Assembly: GCF_030272615.1 (NCBI RefSeq)
Contig: NC_081410.1
Coordinates: forward strand, 288,487,957 to 288,551,956
Direction: 5' to 3'
From: Cryptomeria japonica
Taxonomy: Eukaryota; Streptophyta; Pinopsida; Cupressales; Cupressaceae
DNA: 64,000 bases
Shown here: in pieces, positions 27,801 through 42,800 of the stretch
How positions within the stretch are numbered: position 1 is the stretch's first letter
Layout of the letters: each line of letters begins with the position of its first letter
Notes under the pieces: generated by a model
The model's database searches: none
What the model saw: the letters and a program-made list of their open reading frames with translations, nothing else
What the model was told of the DNA's origin: nothing
Position numbers and translations under genes: made by a program

Positions 27801-30800
27801 TTCATAAGAGCAACATAGCTAGTAAATTTATTAGGTCTTTTGCTTTCTCTGAAGGTTCCAGAAGGAGCAGCAAACCTTTGAGCTTCTTCTACTGTTTTGG
27901 TGGCCCATAGTGGTATTTTCTTGAGATTTCTAGGTGAGTGTTCATTTTCATTTTCAGTTTCATCTAGATTCTCCCTCTGAAACTCAGGGGCAGGATTTTC
28001 ATCTAAGTTAAAGGTAGGTACATAGATTTTAGGTTTTATGAAGTTCTGAGCTCTTTTGAAAGCCAGGTCCTCTTCAAAGATTACATCCCTACTTAGTTCA
28101 ATATTTCTTTGACCAGGTACATAGATTCTGTAGGCTTTGGAGGTTTCACTATATCCTACAAGCAATCTTCTTTTTCCAGAAGGCTCTAGTTTTAGTCTCT
28201 TTTCTTTAGGTATATGGATATAGACAGGACATCCAAATATCCTATGGTGGCTAATATCAGGCTTAGTCTTAGTGAATACTTCCTCAGGAGTTTTGTCCTC
28301 AAGATGGGAGTGAGGGCATCTGTTCTGTATATATACAGCAGTGCTGGATGCCTCAGCCCAGAGATTTGTGTTAAGGTTTTGATCTAGGATCATGGCCTTG
28401 GCAGCTTCAACTATAGTCCTATTTTTCTTTTCCGCTACCCCATTTTGTTGGGGGTTATAAGGTATAGTGAGCTCCCTCTTAATCCCATTATCTCTACAAA
28501 ATTCTTTAAATGAATCTGATGTGTATTCTCCCCCATTGTCGGTTCTTAGGGTTTTAACTTTGTTTCCTAAGTTGTTTTCAGTTAGTGATTTAAATTCTTT
28601 AAACCTAGAGAGGATCTCTTCTGATTCTTTACTTTTCAGAAAGTAGATCCAAGTCTTCCTAGAGTAGTCATCAACAAATATTACATAATACAAGAATCCC
28701 CCTAGAGAGGATACAGACATAGGTCCGCATACATCAGAATGAACTAATTCTAGAATTTTACTAGTTTTCCTAGTACTATTTTGGAATGCACCTTTGGTAT
28801 TTTTACCTAGGGCACATCCTTTGCATGCTTCTGAATGATCTTGCTTTAACTTGGGTAGACTTGTGACAAGGTTTCCCATTGAAGATAAAGCCCTAAAATT
28901 CAGATGGCCTAATCTTCTATGCCAAACTTCATTTGCATTAGTGGCTTCATGGATTAGGGCTAGATTGGGTTCCATGCACAACTCATACAAATAGCCCCGT
29001 CTCTGTCCAATGGTCTTTGCCTTCTTGATGGAGGAGTTCCTTGACCAAGCCAATACTCTGTTGTCCATGAATGTCACTTTGTATCCGTTATCTTCCAGTG
29101 CCGATATAGAGACTAGATTTCTTTTGATGTCGGGGACATATAGTACTCCTTCAAGCCGCAAGGTTATGCCTGTCTTCAATTTGATGGTGCAGGTTCCTAC
29201 TCCTCTGACTGGATGTGTGGAGTCATCTCCGATGGTTACGTCCTCATCACTCTCCTCTGTCATGGAATCCGGTACTTCTCTAAACTAGTGATGTGCCTGG
29301 ATGAACCACTGTCAATCACCCATGAGTTGATTTTGTTAGAAGCTTGACTTGTGAGTGCTGAGTAGAATACGTATTTCCCGGAGTCATCTTCCCCTTTAGT
29401 CTTTCTTGCTTTGACAAATGTAGCATGTTTCTTGGTTCTTTCCGGGCATTTTGCAACAAAGTGTCCGAACTGATCACACCTGTAACATTGAATGTGAGAT
29501 AAGTCCTTCTTTGAAGTATTCTTGCCTTGACGACCTTTTCTCTTTCTAAACTACCTTTTCTTGTTTTGCTTGGTGGAGTTGGTGTTTAGAACTTGTAGGT
29601 CTTCATCTATATTCTTGTGTTTCATTCCCATCTTGTTCAATCTTGATTCTTCTTGGAGACAATCATCCCTTAATCTTTCAAACTTGGGATATTTGGACCT
29701 TGCACTGATGCCTTGGATGAATGTGCTCCATCCACTAGGCAACCCATCTAAAGCAATGAGTGTTAACTCTTTGCTTTGGATCTTGTAGTCCAGAGTTGCA
29801 AGTTCATCTTTTAGAACTGATATCCGCATAAAGTAGGCGTTGATTGTCTCCCCTTTGTTCATGGTGATATGATTTATTTCTCGTTTTAATGCTAGAGTTC
29901 AACTTGCATTTGATATCTCAAATGTGCTTTCAAGAGCTTTGAACATTTTATAGGCTGTCTGATGTTTTCTTATGATGAGCATTATGTTGTTTCTCACCCC
30001 ATCAACTATTATTTTTATTGCCTTTTCATTTCCCTCAATCCATGCTGTTTTGTCAGGTTCATTTTCGGGTTGATCATTTTTAGTTTGAACAAACAAATCC
30101 ACTTTGTTCTCCTTTAGGATCATTTGAATTCTGAATTTCCAGGCTGAAAAATCATCGCCACCTCCGAGTCTATCTTCGAATCTGATAGCACTGGCCATTT
30201 GAAGAAATGTGATGTAGTATAAACTTGTTCTTAAATTTGTTTCATGAAATTAAATAGCCTCAAGTTCGATCAACTTGGCTCTGATACCATGTAAAAGTAT
30301 TGTAATTTCCAATTTAATGGACAAGTTATATGCAGGATAACGTCTCCTCCTCCCACCCACCCCCTAGTAAAGCGAACCCTTTCGACATAGTAGGGGGGGC
30401 CAGCCGCCGGTATATTATCGTAGGGGCCTCCCACAATCGCCCCTTTTGTCCTCCCCCCCGGCTCGCCACCCCCCCAATAGAGTTGTTGTAGCGTTTCTCG
30501 ATTCTATACGTAACATGCCCGGCTGCAACCTCCCAATCTCCCGGTTCTAATCTACCTCCCCTCTACTATGTCGCCCTTTTTCATATTCTTCTAGCAGGCT
30601 GATGCCATAAGGGGGCCACCCCATCATAGTTGTTATTGGGCGGGCTATTCTATTGGTAGGTGTCCCTTTTTTTTTTATATTATGACTATGACACTAATAT
30701 TGTTATCTTTCTTTTACTGCAGGTAAGGAGGATGAACATGTATCGATTTCAATGTCATCTCCTTTAATTTGAATGATGTATAGATAGTAAGATGGCCACG

Positions 30801-33800
30801 ATCAAGTGGCACCTTGATCGCATGTCTTTTAGACTTGTCCGACCAAGATGTCACTTGGTCGTGACTCTTACAACCATCAACCGATCCATAACTAATCGAT
30901 GCTATAAACATACCCGATAATGAATCAGTATCATTGTTAATGGTAACAGTGCTTATAAACATACCCGATAATGAATCGGTATCATTGTTAATGGTAACAG
31001 TGCTTATAAACATACCCGATAATGAATCGGTATCACTGTTAATTGTAACAGATCTAAAACATACCCGATAATGAATTGGTATCAAAGCATATGATAATGG
31101 ATTAATATAAAGTAAACAATAACAATAACTGTTAGCATTATATGCTATCGCGTTAATACCCCGATAGTATATTAATGCCGATATGAATCGACATTAATAT
31201 GCTATCGGGTTAATAGCCCGATAGCATTTAGATTGACGCTTAACATAGTTAAGTAGGTCGTCAATCTAATCCATCATTATCCAATATCAATATCATAATT
31301 ATGATCAATGTTATAGTCTGATAAACATAAAGCATGAATGAGTAAACTAATAACATAATAGAGGAGATTAATGAGTTAGGAGAGTCTTATCTTGCAGAAG
31401 CTACTAATGCATTAACAATCAGCAATATGAATATAAACAACAAAAAATTAGTTTCTACAATTCATGGGTGAAACTCTATTTTATTTGCTCTGTATATCTC
31501 TATGCTATGGAAATGCCCTTAAGTTTTCTAAAGGAAATAGTTTTTGTCTCTTTTTCTACAAATTTTTTTTTAAATCCGATTTTTGGACGATTTTTTCAAA
31601 AACTCTTATACTTTTGGTTTGCCGATTTTTTCCCCAAACGATTTGGATGTTGTCTCAAGATACAATCGGGATTTCTGAGTTATATATCGCAGGTGCAAGC
31701 AAACAACCATATAAACATCTAGTGATGGTTCTTGACCATCGAACTATTAAGGATAGCAGTTATATTAAATCAATCTCTCTATCTTAAGAGGGAATCACAC
31801 ATAATAACCCCACTCGTACACTTAAAGGGCAGCGATGAATAATCCTTGATGGGTGAAGCAGATGATATCGTCTGATAATGATTTTAGATTGAGGATAATT
31901 GTATTGTGAGCCAATCATGGCCTTTAAGGAAATCGACCCTTGTCTAAGGAATATAGACACTTGGAGAAATTGGCATTAGTTGATTACTTGATCAACACAA
32001 ATGATATGGATAGGTCAAGAAGGAATTTGGAAGTAATACAGGCCATCAGTATTATAATGACGAATGAGCAATTGATATACTAAGGTGTGCTGCTATACCA
32101 TTATCAAATTAACGTGGTAATAGGAGGTTTGTGACAAGAGTTTGGAATGGAGGCTGTGATGCATGGCTTCTGCTTAGTACCTCTTAGCATGAGGAGCAAC
32201 CAAAGGGAATAGATTACTATATTGTTTGGGAAGAAAAACAACAGTGTATCATCTTGTGTGAGGAAGCATATCCAAATCAGGAGGAACACTTTTAGATCTA
32301 TAGACATCATTGGTTCTATCATTCATAGTATATCTCCTATTGTCAAATAAGACAAAGTTATCAAGATAAGTTATTTGGAGTGTTGGTAAATAGATTTGTT
32401 GCTTTAAGTAATCTTCTTTGAAGAACTCGTTTCGCCCTGTGATCAACAACAAAATGTTCACAACAGTTGAAGAATTGCAAAACAATAGCAATTCCTCTCT
32501 ACTTTTGAGAGGGGCAGCTCCCTCGTATGATGGGGGTATATGGATTTTCTAAGATTTAAAGAACAACATGTATAATCAAAACTAATTGAGAAATAAGATA
32601 TAAACTTATCAATTTTTAAATTCCACACATCCAAGTTAAGATACCAAAACTTGAAATGATAATCTTCTTCACATGCAATGTTAAAGGAAAGCAAATGGTT
32701 ATCATTGATGGGACATAAGAATATTAACAATAACACTTGAGATGAATTGAACACACATCCAAAACATTTCTCTATTGCTTTCTTGCTTGAATAGTACTAT
32801 TCGAGTCCTTCATACAATGCTTTGCAAAACAGTGGAACCCCTTTGATTGAATTACAATGAGGTATAAATAGGTGAGGTTAGTAACCACCTAAGGTAACTA
32901 CCTTAACCACCTTTATAAGTACTTAGAATAACTAACTTACTTTAAGCGTAAAAACTTGAAATAACTAACTCATTTTGGAATAGTAGTTACTTAGAGTAAC
33001 TACCCGAGTTGAACACTTAAAATAGCTACCTCATAAGAAAGAGTTAGGGTAAACCTAACTTTACAATAAAAGAGAAGAAGATAAGACTCGAATAAGAAAA
33101 CTTGATCATGAAACTTGTTTACAAAGCAAAGCCAAAAACATGATTCGAGTTACACACACACAACAAAACGAGAACTATATAATATGCATCCCTGCATTTA
33201 TTCTACGCATGCCAAGGGTGCCGTAGATGAAGTTGTTGATTCTGAAAGCAAGTTCTGCTGACCGGATTCTTTATCTTTGAATATTCTGAAAAGTTTGATG
33301 GCTGGAGTAATAGATTTCTGTCATGTTCCCTCCTTGATCGTTATATATATCCTAAATGAAGCAATTATTATTATTAATTATATTATAATTAACAACGAAT
33401 GATTATTTGAAATTTATTTATTAAATATTATTATTTAATTAATATATATTAATATTATATTAAACCTAATCTACATATTCTTAATTGTAAACACAATTTA
33501 CATATTGAATAAAGATGACAATACAACAATCAAGGAAGTGCAAAGGCAGTAATCTTAGTCAAAGATAAATTAAACAAAGACTAAAAGTTAGTGATTTAGA
33601 TGGATACACTTTCTAAAGGTAGAACTTACACTTTGAAAAGGCAGGGCTTATGAACCAGTGAACAGCAATAATACTCTAAAAGAAGAACCAACATGAAATA
33701 TATTGAAGGACATGATGGAAATATTGTCATTGATGTCAAGTGGATCCATGTAGATTGATGAACATATCCATTATAACAGAATAATGAACACTATGACAGC

Positions 33801-36800
33801 AAATATGAAGATTATTTATCAGTGTCATTCTAGCAAATTACTATTATTAATATTGATATTATTAATAGTAATATATTTATAAATGAATCAAATATATTAA
33901 AAGAAATACGACTCCTTGACAAAATAAATCGGTTTAGTTAAACACCGATTAAGAGCAGCCATACGAAACGGTGCATATATGTCTTACACAACCGACTCAC
34001 TAAGAATCATTGACGTGGCCAAAGAATGCATTGACTATTTTCAACGGAAGATAAGGAGGGGATTAGTAATTAAAGATTACTATAAAGAAGTTTCGATAAC
34101 ATTGATAATAATGAAATCAAAGACTTACTTTGTAAAAGTTCGGGTTACTATTATTTCCATTAAATAAGAAGGCACCGATTTGAATTAAGAAAGTTGTAAT
34201 AGCAGTTGTTACTAATATTTACTAATCGGTATCTAAGAATACGGGACCACTCACGTAGGGGTTTAGTGAATGGTTGTGTTTTTTGTTTGGAGTTAAGATA
34301 TGACATATATATTATTATTGTAAATTCAGTTTGAAGGGGAGAGGGAATAGGAGTATGAATAATGCTGTGTGAATAATTCAAGAAAAGAAAGATAGGGAAG
34401 AAAAAAAAGATAATGGACCATTGATCAGACCATTGATCAGACTAGAACATAACTGTTATTGAGTTATAGGCAGTAACATCTGCATTCTTGGTGGTATGCA
34501 TGGGATGTGCTTAATATGTATGCTTAATATATGAAGCCCGATAGTGATATAAATTTAGATTATAATAATAATAAAAAAATAAAATTATAATTATTATAAT
34601 GTTTTATAAGAACTACATCTGCAGTAATATATAATGATAATACCTGAGAATAAATAACGTATATAAATATATATAAAGCTATATGTACATTAATAACAAA
34701 TATTAATCAGATAGAATCCTTAAGTTAATATCAGAAAGAAGCTTATTGGATTTATGTTAAGATAGTTTGTCTCCTAATCAATTTAGTTTATGTCATAAGT
34801 ATGTTGAGAGGGATTATTTATGGTTTAAATCATAGTTGAACTACTCGCGACTCGGCTCGACTCGCCAAGCCCCTGAGAAAAAAACTCCGCAAAAACTCGG
34901 CGAAAAACTCGACAACGTAAAAACACGCTTAATTTTAATAAAAAATGCATTTTTTTTGCAAAATTTAATGAGAAGATGCATCCAATGAGTCAGTAAATGA
35001 TAACACAAAAGAAACAAGCTGATTCTAGATATATGTAAATGCAAAGTGTCTACAAATCGCATCCTCATGAGAAATGCTAATGGCTTGAAGCAAAATAGTA
35101 AATAGTTTTTGTAAAACCAAAAGTAAATACAACTTCCTCTTCCTAGCTCTAGCTAAAACTAGTTTCAAACTTTCATCATATTTGAAATTTCATCATTCAT
35201 ACTCATAGTTTCAAACTTTCAACTCTAAAATGTATAATACCAGGATTTCTTCAATGCTAAATTGCTAATTATGTTGTTATATGGAGCCTAATCAGACTCG
35301 GAGGTTAAATTTTCCCTACTTCCATCAGCACAGTTTCCCCCTATATTTTTCGACGGGGGTTTGGGAGCAGCGCCCCCAAGTTGGGGTCAAGGGGCATCGC
35401 CGAAGGATCCTGAAATTTGACTAAGTCTGGAAAATTGAAGAATCCTCCAAAAACTAGATTTTGCATTATAACTCCTGGAGGTCCGAAACCACTCTCAAAC
35501 ATCCTGATAGTATATATGGAATATAACTTAAAGTATAAGGAAATGTCACTTATACTTAAATGTTATATTCCATATATGAATCCTGACGGACAGACCAAAA
35601 AACTCGGCGATTACTTGAGGGCATGGTGGGCTCTCAGCATGGCCCTTCCAAGTGAGTTTTCCCCTTCTCAGCCCAAAACCATATCGAAAAACAAAAAATG
35701 CATGTATTTTTTGCCGTTTTCTACTATTATGCTAACGCAGGCGAGTTTTTCTTTAAAACTCGCCAAAAACTCAACGAGTTTTTGCCAAAAACTCGGCGAG
35801 TTTTTGTCACTCGTCGAGTGTGTCATCTTAAATAGACCAAACCCTAGTAGGGGACATTACAATGGGTATCAGAGCGGTTAGTTTTTACGCCACAAGAATA
35901 TATGTGTGTGGACGTGTGTGCCACACACACACATATATGTTTATAATGGACTTGTCTCTTTGACATAGTGATAGTTTTATAATAATATTGTTTCATGTAT
36001 ATGTAGCAATAGATATATGTATGCATGCAGGATATTTGTATGGATATAGGATCAATAATGGTAATTAAGGAATATGTAGATACAGGCATAAATTATAGAT
36101 TAAAAAATGATAATGAAATATAAAATGTTATATGAATAACAATGATTTGGCTATGTGATGGAGGCTATTCGGAGGAAATTCCCTTAGCCTAATTCAGAGA
36201 TTATGATAATCCCTGGTAGGCAGTATATACTGAGTATTCATATGCATATATGTTAAAGGCTTGGGTGTCAAAAGCTCACCCAAGAAGAGACGGATCTGGC
36301 CAGTCCTCTCTGGTAGACTTGGATGATAAGATGTATCATCCAAGGCAAGGAATTGATCATATATGATGATCATCCTTGGTAGGCTTGGATGTAAGATGAT
36401 ACATTCAAGACAAGAATCGAATTATCCATTGATTTCCTGGTAAGGCTTGGAACCATGATGGGTTCCAAGAAGGCGGACATTACAACCGCCAAAGGACATG
36501 TCCCAGTACTGCACTCGTATCTTTTTATTAAATAAGAATTGAGACTAGTTTTAATTAAGTATTTGAAGTTTAATTGCAAATTAGATTAGTTATATATATA
36601 TATTTGTTGCATTCTAACAGTCTGTTTTGCACGACAGTGATCTCTAACTAGTAGGGACATTACAATTTCCCTTTAGGAATAAGGATGTTGGCTATCCTCA
36701 TCCTCCAAGTCTTCAAGTTTTTGTAGATGCTACTCAACTCTGCCACCATACTAGGTATTTGAGAAATATAAATCTTCAAGGAAGTGTAGGTGTCAATCAA

Positions 36801-39800
36801 CTTATCTATTGTGTTTTCATTGAAGACTTCTTTGTTAAGAGTTGTTAATCAACCATGCTCTGAAATCCATTTTGTAATACTTGCGAGTCTTCCATCAAGG
36901 ATGTACTTGCAAGAATGGCGGTGAGCTGATTTTGAAGTTTTGCACACACTTGATCACAAGCAAGTATAAGCTTTTCTTGCTATATTGAAACTTGGTTGAT
37001 GATTACCAACTTCCAACCTATACTTTCTATCCAGATCTCTAAGTAATTTTCCTCTGTATTAGGTAGGATTTTCTCTGCTACAAGGGTGTTGACATTAATC
37101 TCCATCATCTTCCTGAAATCATTCATGATCTCTTTCAAGTTGCTTCTTCTTTTCTAACACTTTTCAAGTCCTTTTCAATGGTTTCTTTCTTGATTAAGGC
37201 CTCATCATGAACAACTTTCGCCTTAACAAAGAAATCGGATGCAATGATTTTGACTTTCTCCACCCAACTTTCAGTCACTTTCCCATAAACTTGATATTCT
37301 TGGGGACTATCAATAACACTTTTCGCAACTTCTCCTTCTAGGCCCAAGACAATTGGTTGGTGAGCAACATTGAGTGGCATGGTAGAAGTGTCAACTATGG
37401 ACTTAAAGTAGGAGGACAAATTCTGCACTTGTTTCGGTTGATACTTTGACTGCTTTTCTTTTTCAGTTCTCTCCACTAGCCTTGCAGCTACCACATTGAA
37501 ATTTTGTATGTCAGGTCCATGAGTAGATGAACCCATATCAATTTTTGTTATAACAAAATCTGCAGGAGTGGCTTCGTTTACATCTTTTTCAGACATGGGC
37601 CGAGCAATCTCTAGGCACATATTTCCTGAATTCAAATCAGTCTTTATTCTTGAAGTCTTTTTGATTTTCTTTGGCTTCTCAGGTTTCTTGAAAAGATCAG
37701 ATATTGTGTTGAATTCAGAAACCACTAACTCCTCCAATTTTCTCTTTTTCAATAGGCTTTGTTCCAACCATGGGAGGGAAAGACTTTCTGAGGGCTCTTG
37801 TACATTATTTTGTTGAAGACTTTGTTGCTCAGGTGCTAGTGAAGTTGCTTCTTCTCTAACTTCTTTTATTTGATCAACTGGATTCCGTAGGAAAGAAGAC
37901 TCCATAGTTGAAGTAGGGTATTGTACTTCACGATGAGGAGATTCAATGAGGATTGAAGGTGACATAGTTGGTATACCTTCATCAAGCCTTGGATCATCTC
38001 AAACTTCTACTGGGTCTTGATCTTTCTCTTCTCTTGAAGTAGAATTTTCTTCTTTGTCTTTTGATCTTGATTTCTTCTTCTTTTGTCTGGGCTCATCTCC
38101 GCATGTATTTTGGAGATTATTTCTTCTTGGAGGATCTTAATCTCCGCCACTTCCTTGAGATTTCTGGTGAGAAATAATATCCGCAACTGGTGTATGAGAA
38201 GGAACTGATGAAATAGAACTGTCTTGATGGCTGCTTCTCCTTGGTGTCTCCTTTCTACTTGTTGGCTTTGTAGCAACCATTTGTACTATCCTCTTTTTGA
38301 CCCAAGCTTCTGACTTCTTGATCACGAAACTGGTTCTTTCTCTGACATCTCTAACCTCTGGATCTGCCCAATTAATAGCAGGAAGAGGTTGAGCCTGGGT
38401 CTTCTCAAAATAAAAGGGATCAATTAGATCCGATTCATCATCTTCAATACCTTCAATGATCCATTCCATCTTGAAATCAAAGATTTGTTTCAAGGTGAAT
38501 CTTGTCAAATCTCTTTTCCTAACTTCAAATTCATCCTCGCAATCTTCCCGGAAGTCTTCAATATTTGGGAAATGGTGGTACCCAGGACCAAGTCTCAAAT
38601 TATTGTTGACATATCCTTTACTATCAAAGGGGAATCTCATTTGGTAGGTGTACAAATTGATTTTGGCTAGAGCCCTTTCCACATCTTCTGCTTTTGAGTT
38701 GGACTCACATTTATAATGACCAAGGCAAATAGGGAAGGTGACTCCTTTGTTCTTCCTATCTCTTCATTTCTTCTAGATCGACATCAGCTGTCTACAAAGA
38801 TCAATCAAGAAGAGCTTATCATCCACATACCTTGGCAACCTATAAGGATAGCCATCAAATCCCCCTACTTGAAGGTAGGTGAATTTTGGAAATTGAATGA
38901 AGTAACTTCCATACTTCTTTATCAATGTTGTTGCTTCTTTCGATATTCTGATAGCTATATTTCCTTGAAGTAGTCATTGCCAACATTGTAAAGGCATCAT
39001 TCACTCGTCTGAAATGCACGAAGCTCTCCTCCAACTGCAGCTACATGTAGTAGTTGTAGATCTGTGTTTCCGGATTCAGAACACCAGTTGTACTCAAACC
39101 TAGCCATGACTATAAATTAGCGATTGCATATATCAAATAGGAAGACATGTGAAAGCGTTGACTCGTCTTGAAATGGATCAACTGATTATGTATGCAATCA
39201 CTAATAAGACGACCCCAATCAATGAATTATTTTCCTGCTGATATGATTGTGACGAAAAGGTACATCCACATTTCGAATTCAATAGAATCAGGGCTGCCTG
39301 TTACTCTGTGGAGTAGGACTATCAAATGAAAGATCTCTTTAATAAAAAGAGAGCGGTGAAGCGTCTTAGGAAGCTGAGATTGTCCTCCTCGTGATGTCAC
39401 CATCCATTCTTTGGCTAATTTATTCAAGCATTTACTTCTGTTGTCACTGAAATACATGTAAGCCTTCTGCTTATCAATGCAAGTGAATTTCTCCTTGTAT
39501 GGCAATCGAAGAATAATGGTAATGGAAATTCCATCTAGTTTAGCCATCAAGCGCCCATCAACAGTTCTTATTTCTCTGGCATCAGGGTTATATCCTCTTG
39601 CACATTCTACCACCAATTTTGGACATTGCACTTTATGGGGAAACAAGCTGCATCAACCAACCCATTGTCAGCTATCTTGCAGGATAATTTCAATCTATCT
39701 CCTTCTATCAAATATTTTCTGATATCTTGTAGATTAATATACCCTATTTTGGTATCCAGAACCTCGAAAAGCATAGTGTCGATCATTGGAGCATACTCAT

Positions 39801-42800
39801 ACTCTTGTGTTCTGTACTTCATGATGATGCTGAAATCTTCTTTATTGATGTAACAAAAGCTATGTCTCTGGAATGTTTGCTGAAAAGAATCCTTCTTCAA
39901 CAGGTGCTATGATTCAGTGTTAATTGTAGAAACTTGAAACTTTTGAAAATATCTTTAATAACCTCCTTTATTCCAGCAGGATGTTTGGCAAGGGAATTTT
40001 TAAAGTCCTTTTAGACCTCCTGCAATTATCATAACATCTGAACATATTCTTCTATCCTTTAGCTTTTATATTTCAATGAATGCCCATTACATGATTCGAT
40101 ACTCATATCTCTGTACATCAACATGGTCACAAGAAGCTAATATTAATATTTGAGATGAGACTACGCTTCTTCAGGGCAGAATTTGGAAAACAAAAGAAAC
40201 TGCGTGTATGTAGAATGTTGTGCATTATTTTAATTGCAAACTTACACCAAAAACCTCGCCTCCTTTCCACAATGATGGCATTCTATGTGATGACATTCCT
40301 GTTTCAAACAGCCCGCGCCTTGTCTCTATGCTACAATATTTGTATTTTATACGTATCAATTGTAACCTGAAAGCCTCTTCGAAGTGTTTAATAACTTATT
40401 TCAACCCTATCTATTGTTTGGTATGCTCACATGCAGGTTGGCAAGACAATCAGAACTATAGTTTTATGCTTTGATGAACGTCCACAGCTGCTTCCAAGAT
40501 TTGAATTTGAGCACCGATGGAGAGAACATTGTCTTACATGAATGAATCTTAGCTCTACAATAACCATTTGCAATTACTTTAAAGTCTTCAAAAACTCGAC
40601 AATTCTCTGCACATTTCGAATTTTGAAACTGAGATGTTTGAGTTGATAGAGACTAGCAGCTTGCCAAAGAAGATTTCATCACTAAAATCATCTCTTTATG
40701 ATGTTGCCAAAGCTTGTGTAAGGATATGTCTAGATCCTTGGAAGGCAACCTGTACTGATGCTTGAGATCACCTATGGAATCGATTCTCATGTAATCTTAG
40801 CTATTGGCTTCACAGAGTTGTTTGTATTGTGACTTTCAAAAGAGATATGCAGAGAAGGATTTCGAGAGTTAGTTATTAAAACTAACTTTTGCATTCATTT
40901 GTGGGCCACGTGGTGAGTTCCTTATGCCAACTGGAGCTTCATGCGAACTTTGTGGAGGTGCCAATTTTGAAATAGAAGAGTATCGACATGTTGATCATCT
41001 TTGCCAAGTTGCCGATAACTACCAATTCATACTTCGCTCAAACACGTTGCTTGCTAGTCGACTTAAATTTGAAAGTTGGTTGTTGATATTTGTATTCGGC
41101 TTATTTATCTTTTTGGCCAACCTCACCGATATCATCTCATGCATTGGTAAGTTTGATGCAACTACCGGTTTGAGTGGAAAGAGAACTTCGAGTTTGAATG
41201 CGAATTGAATACTCACCATACGTATCGGCCAATGTTAAACACTTTGCGAATTTGATAAGACGCTAAGTGATAAAAGAGATATATCACCACTTTCTTGCAA
41301 CTTCATATCGGCCCCCTTTATCCATTTTTAAAACTTGCCAACTTCAAAATTGATGAACACTCGAACTCTTTGAATGTACTCGGAAAGAGCTTATCTCTGA
41401 TTCATCGGCCTTCACTAATCTTATTCAAAACTAGTGTAGAGCATTGTGAAGAATCAACCAACTTGAATATCTGAACAAATCATCCCAACTATTTTCCCTT
41501 CATCAATCATGATTTGAAATTGATACTTATGCAAGGTTTATAATCTCACAAAGACTAAAAATTTCAACTGTCAAACTCATGAGGCGAACAATTCAATATT
41601 GGATGACAATTGGACAAAATTCTATCTAGGAGGCTCTTAATACAAGATTCAACACAAAGCTTAAATTTTTTTCAAATTTTAAAATTGGGGTCAACATGGA
41701 GTATGCTTTGGCATCCAGTTATTTGAAAGTTGTGAGGTCTGTAATAAATTCTATCTTATTATAATTCTGAGCTTAGAGTTTTGGTTGATCAAGTTCGAGT
41801 TTGAAAGTTAATTGCAGAAATTTGTTTAAGTTCAGATTGCATTTCTTGGGTATGTTTATGTATGAATATGAATACTCTTTGAAATTGGAATTCGTTAAAC
41901 TTGCAAACCATTTCAATACAAACAACACTCAAACTTGCAATGAGAAATTACATGCATCTCAGACAAATGCAAACAAAATGACAAAAGGTTCAAGAAATGA
42001 TGATGAGAATTAATTGGCAAACATTGCATTTAGCTGCAAACTATAGCACATTCCTCCAATTGTCATATGTATACAAAATGTTTGACATAATAATTGAACT
42101 GTAAATTGTTGGAGAGCCAAAGGGAAAGTGCAAAAACTTGGGTACAATAGGGGTATCTTACTACAAGGTGGCAGATAGGAATTGCCATACCATGCACCAA
42201 GAGGGTCAAAGGATTAGACATTATAGTAGGTTCATACAAAATGTTTGATAAGTTTTATGTAATTGGTATTAGGGGAAACAGAGTTGGGGCTAGAGGTACA
42301 ATGGCTTCATTCCCTTGAGAAATATCCCAAATTTTCAAAACCACGGAGCTGAAATTCCATCATGACGACAAGGAGGTTGTACTTCGTGGTATGGCAAATG
42401 GTGCTCCTACAAAGATTTCAGTTAAGAGGATGGAGAGGGCCTTTTGTAAGGGAGAGTAGAGTGGGTAGCACAGTGATATCTGAGGGAAACTTCCACACCA
42501 ATTGATCTGATCTATTTGAGATACAAACAATTTTGTGTAGGCATGGTGCAATGTTTAGTGACTTAGCTCACAAATTACCTCTTGACTAGGAATTAGAGAA
42601 CATCATATAGCTTGAGTTAGGCTGTAAGCTTGTCATGGTTACTCGGTATCATCGCCCAAGAGCTTTGAAGGAGGAAATTGAGATATCCATCAAGGAGTTG
42701 TTGAAGATGGGATTCATATGCCCTAGTTTTAGTCCCTTTGCGTCATCGATAGTGTTGGTGAAAAAGGAGGATGGCACCATGAGAATGTGTAAAGACTATT

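Larger units (their letters stand above)
24851..31417 (-). mobile_element. Ty1/copia LTR retrotransposon, nearly complete
   Basis: On the - strand the order is 5' LTR (31417-30290), primer-binding site TGGTATCAGAGC (initiator Met tRNA type), gag, CCHC knuckle, protease, integrase, reverse transcriptase, RNase H, polypurine tract (agctaagagggag) and 3' LTR (25711-24851). Integrase before reverse transcriptase defines copia. A few nonsense and frameshift changes disable it. No clear 5-bp target duplication is present: the flanks are tgtaa and atcag, and the undisturbed copy reads tgtaatcagc. It sits antisense to MSH5. Confidence 0.95.
23268..31645. repeat. Downstream copy of the same repeat, split by two insertions
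   Basis: The pieces 23268-23380, 24696-24850 and 31418-31645 join to match 22790-23250 in order. The inserted LTRs are therefore younger than the duplication. Confidence 0.78.
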
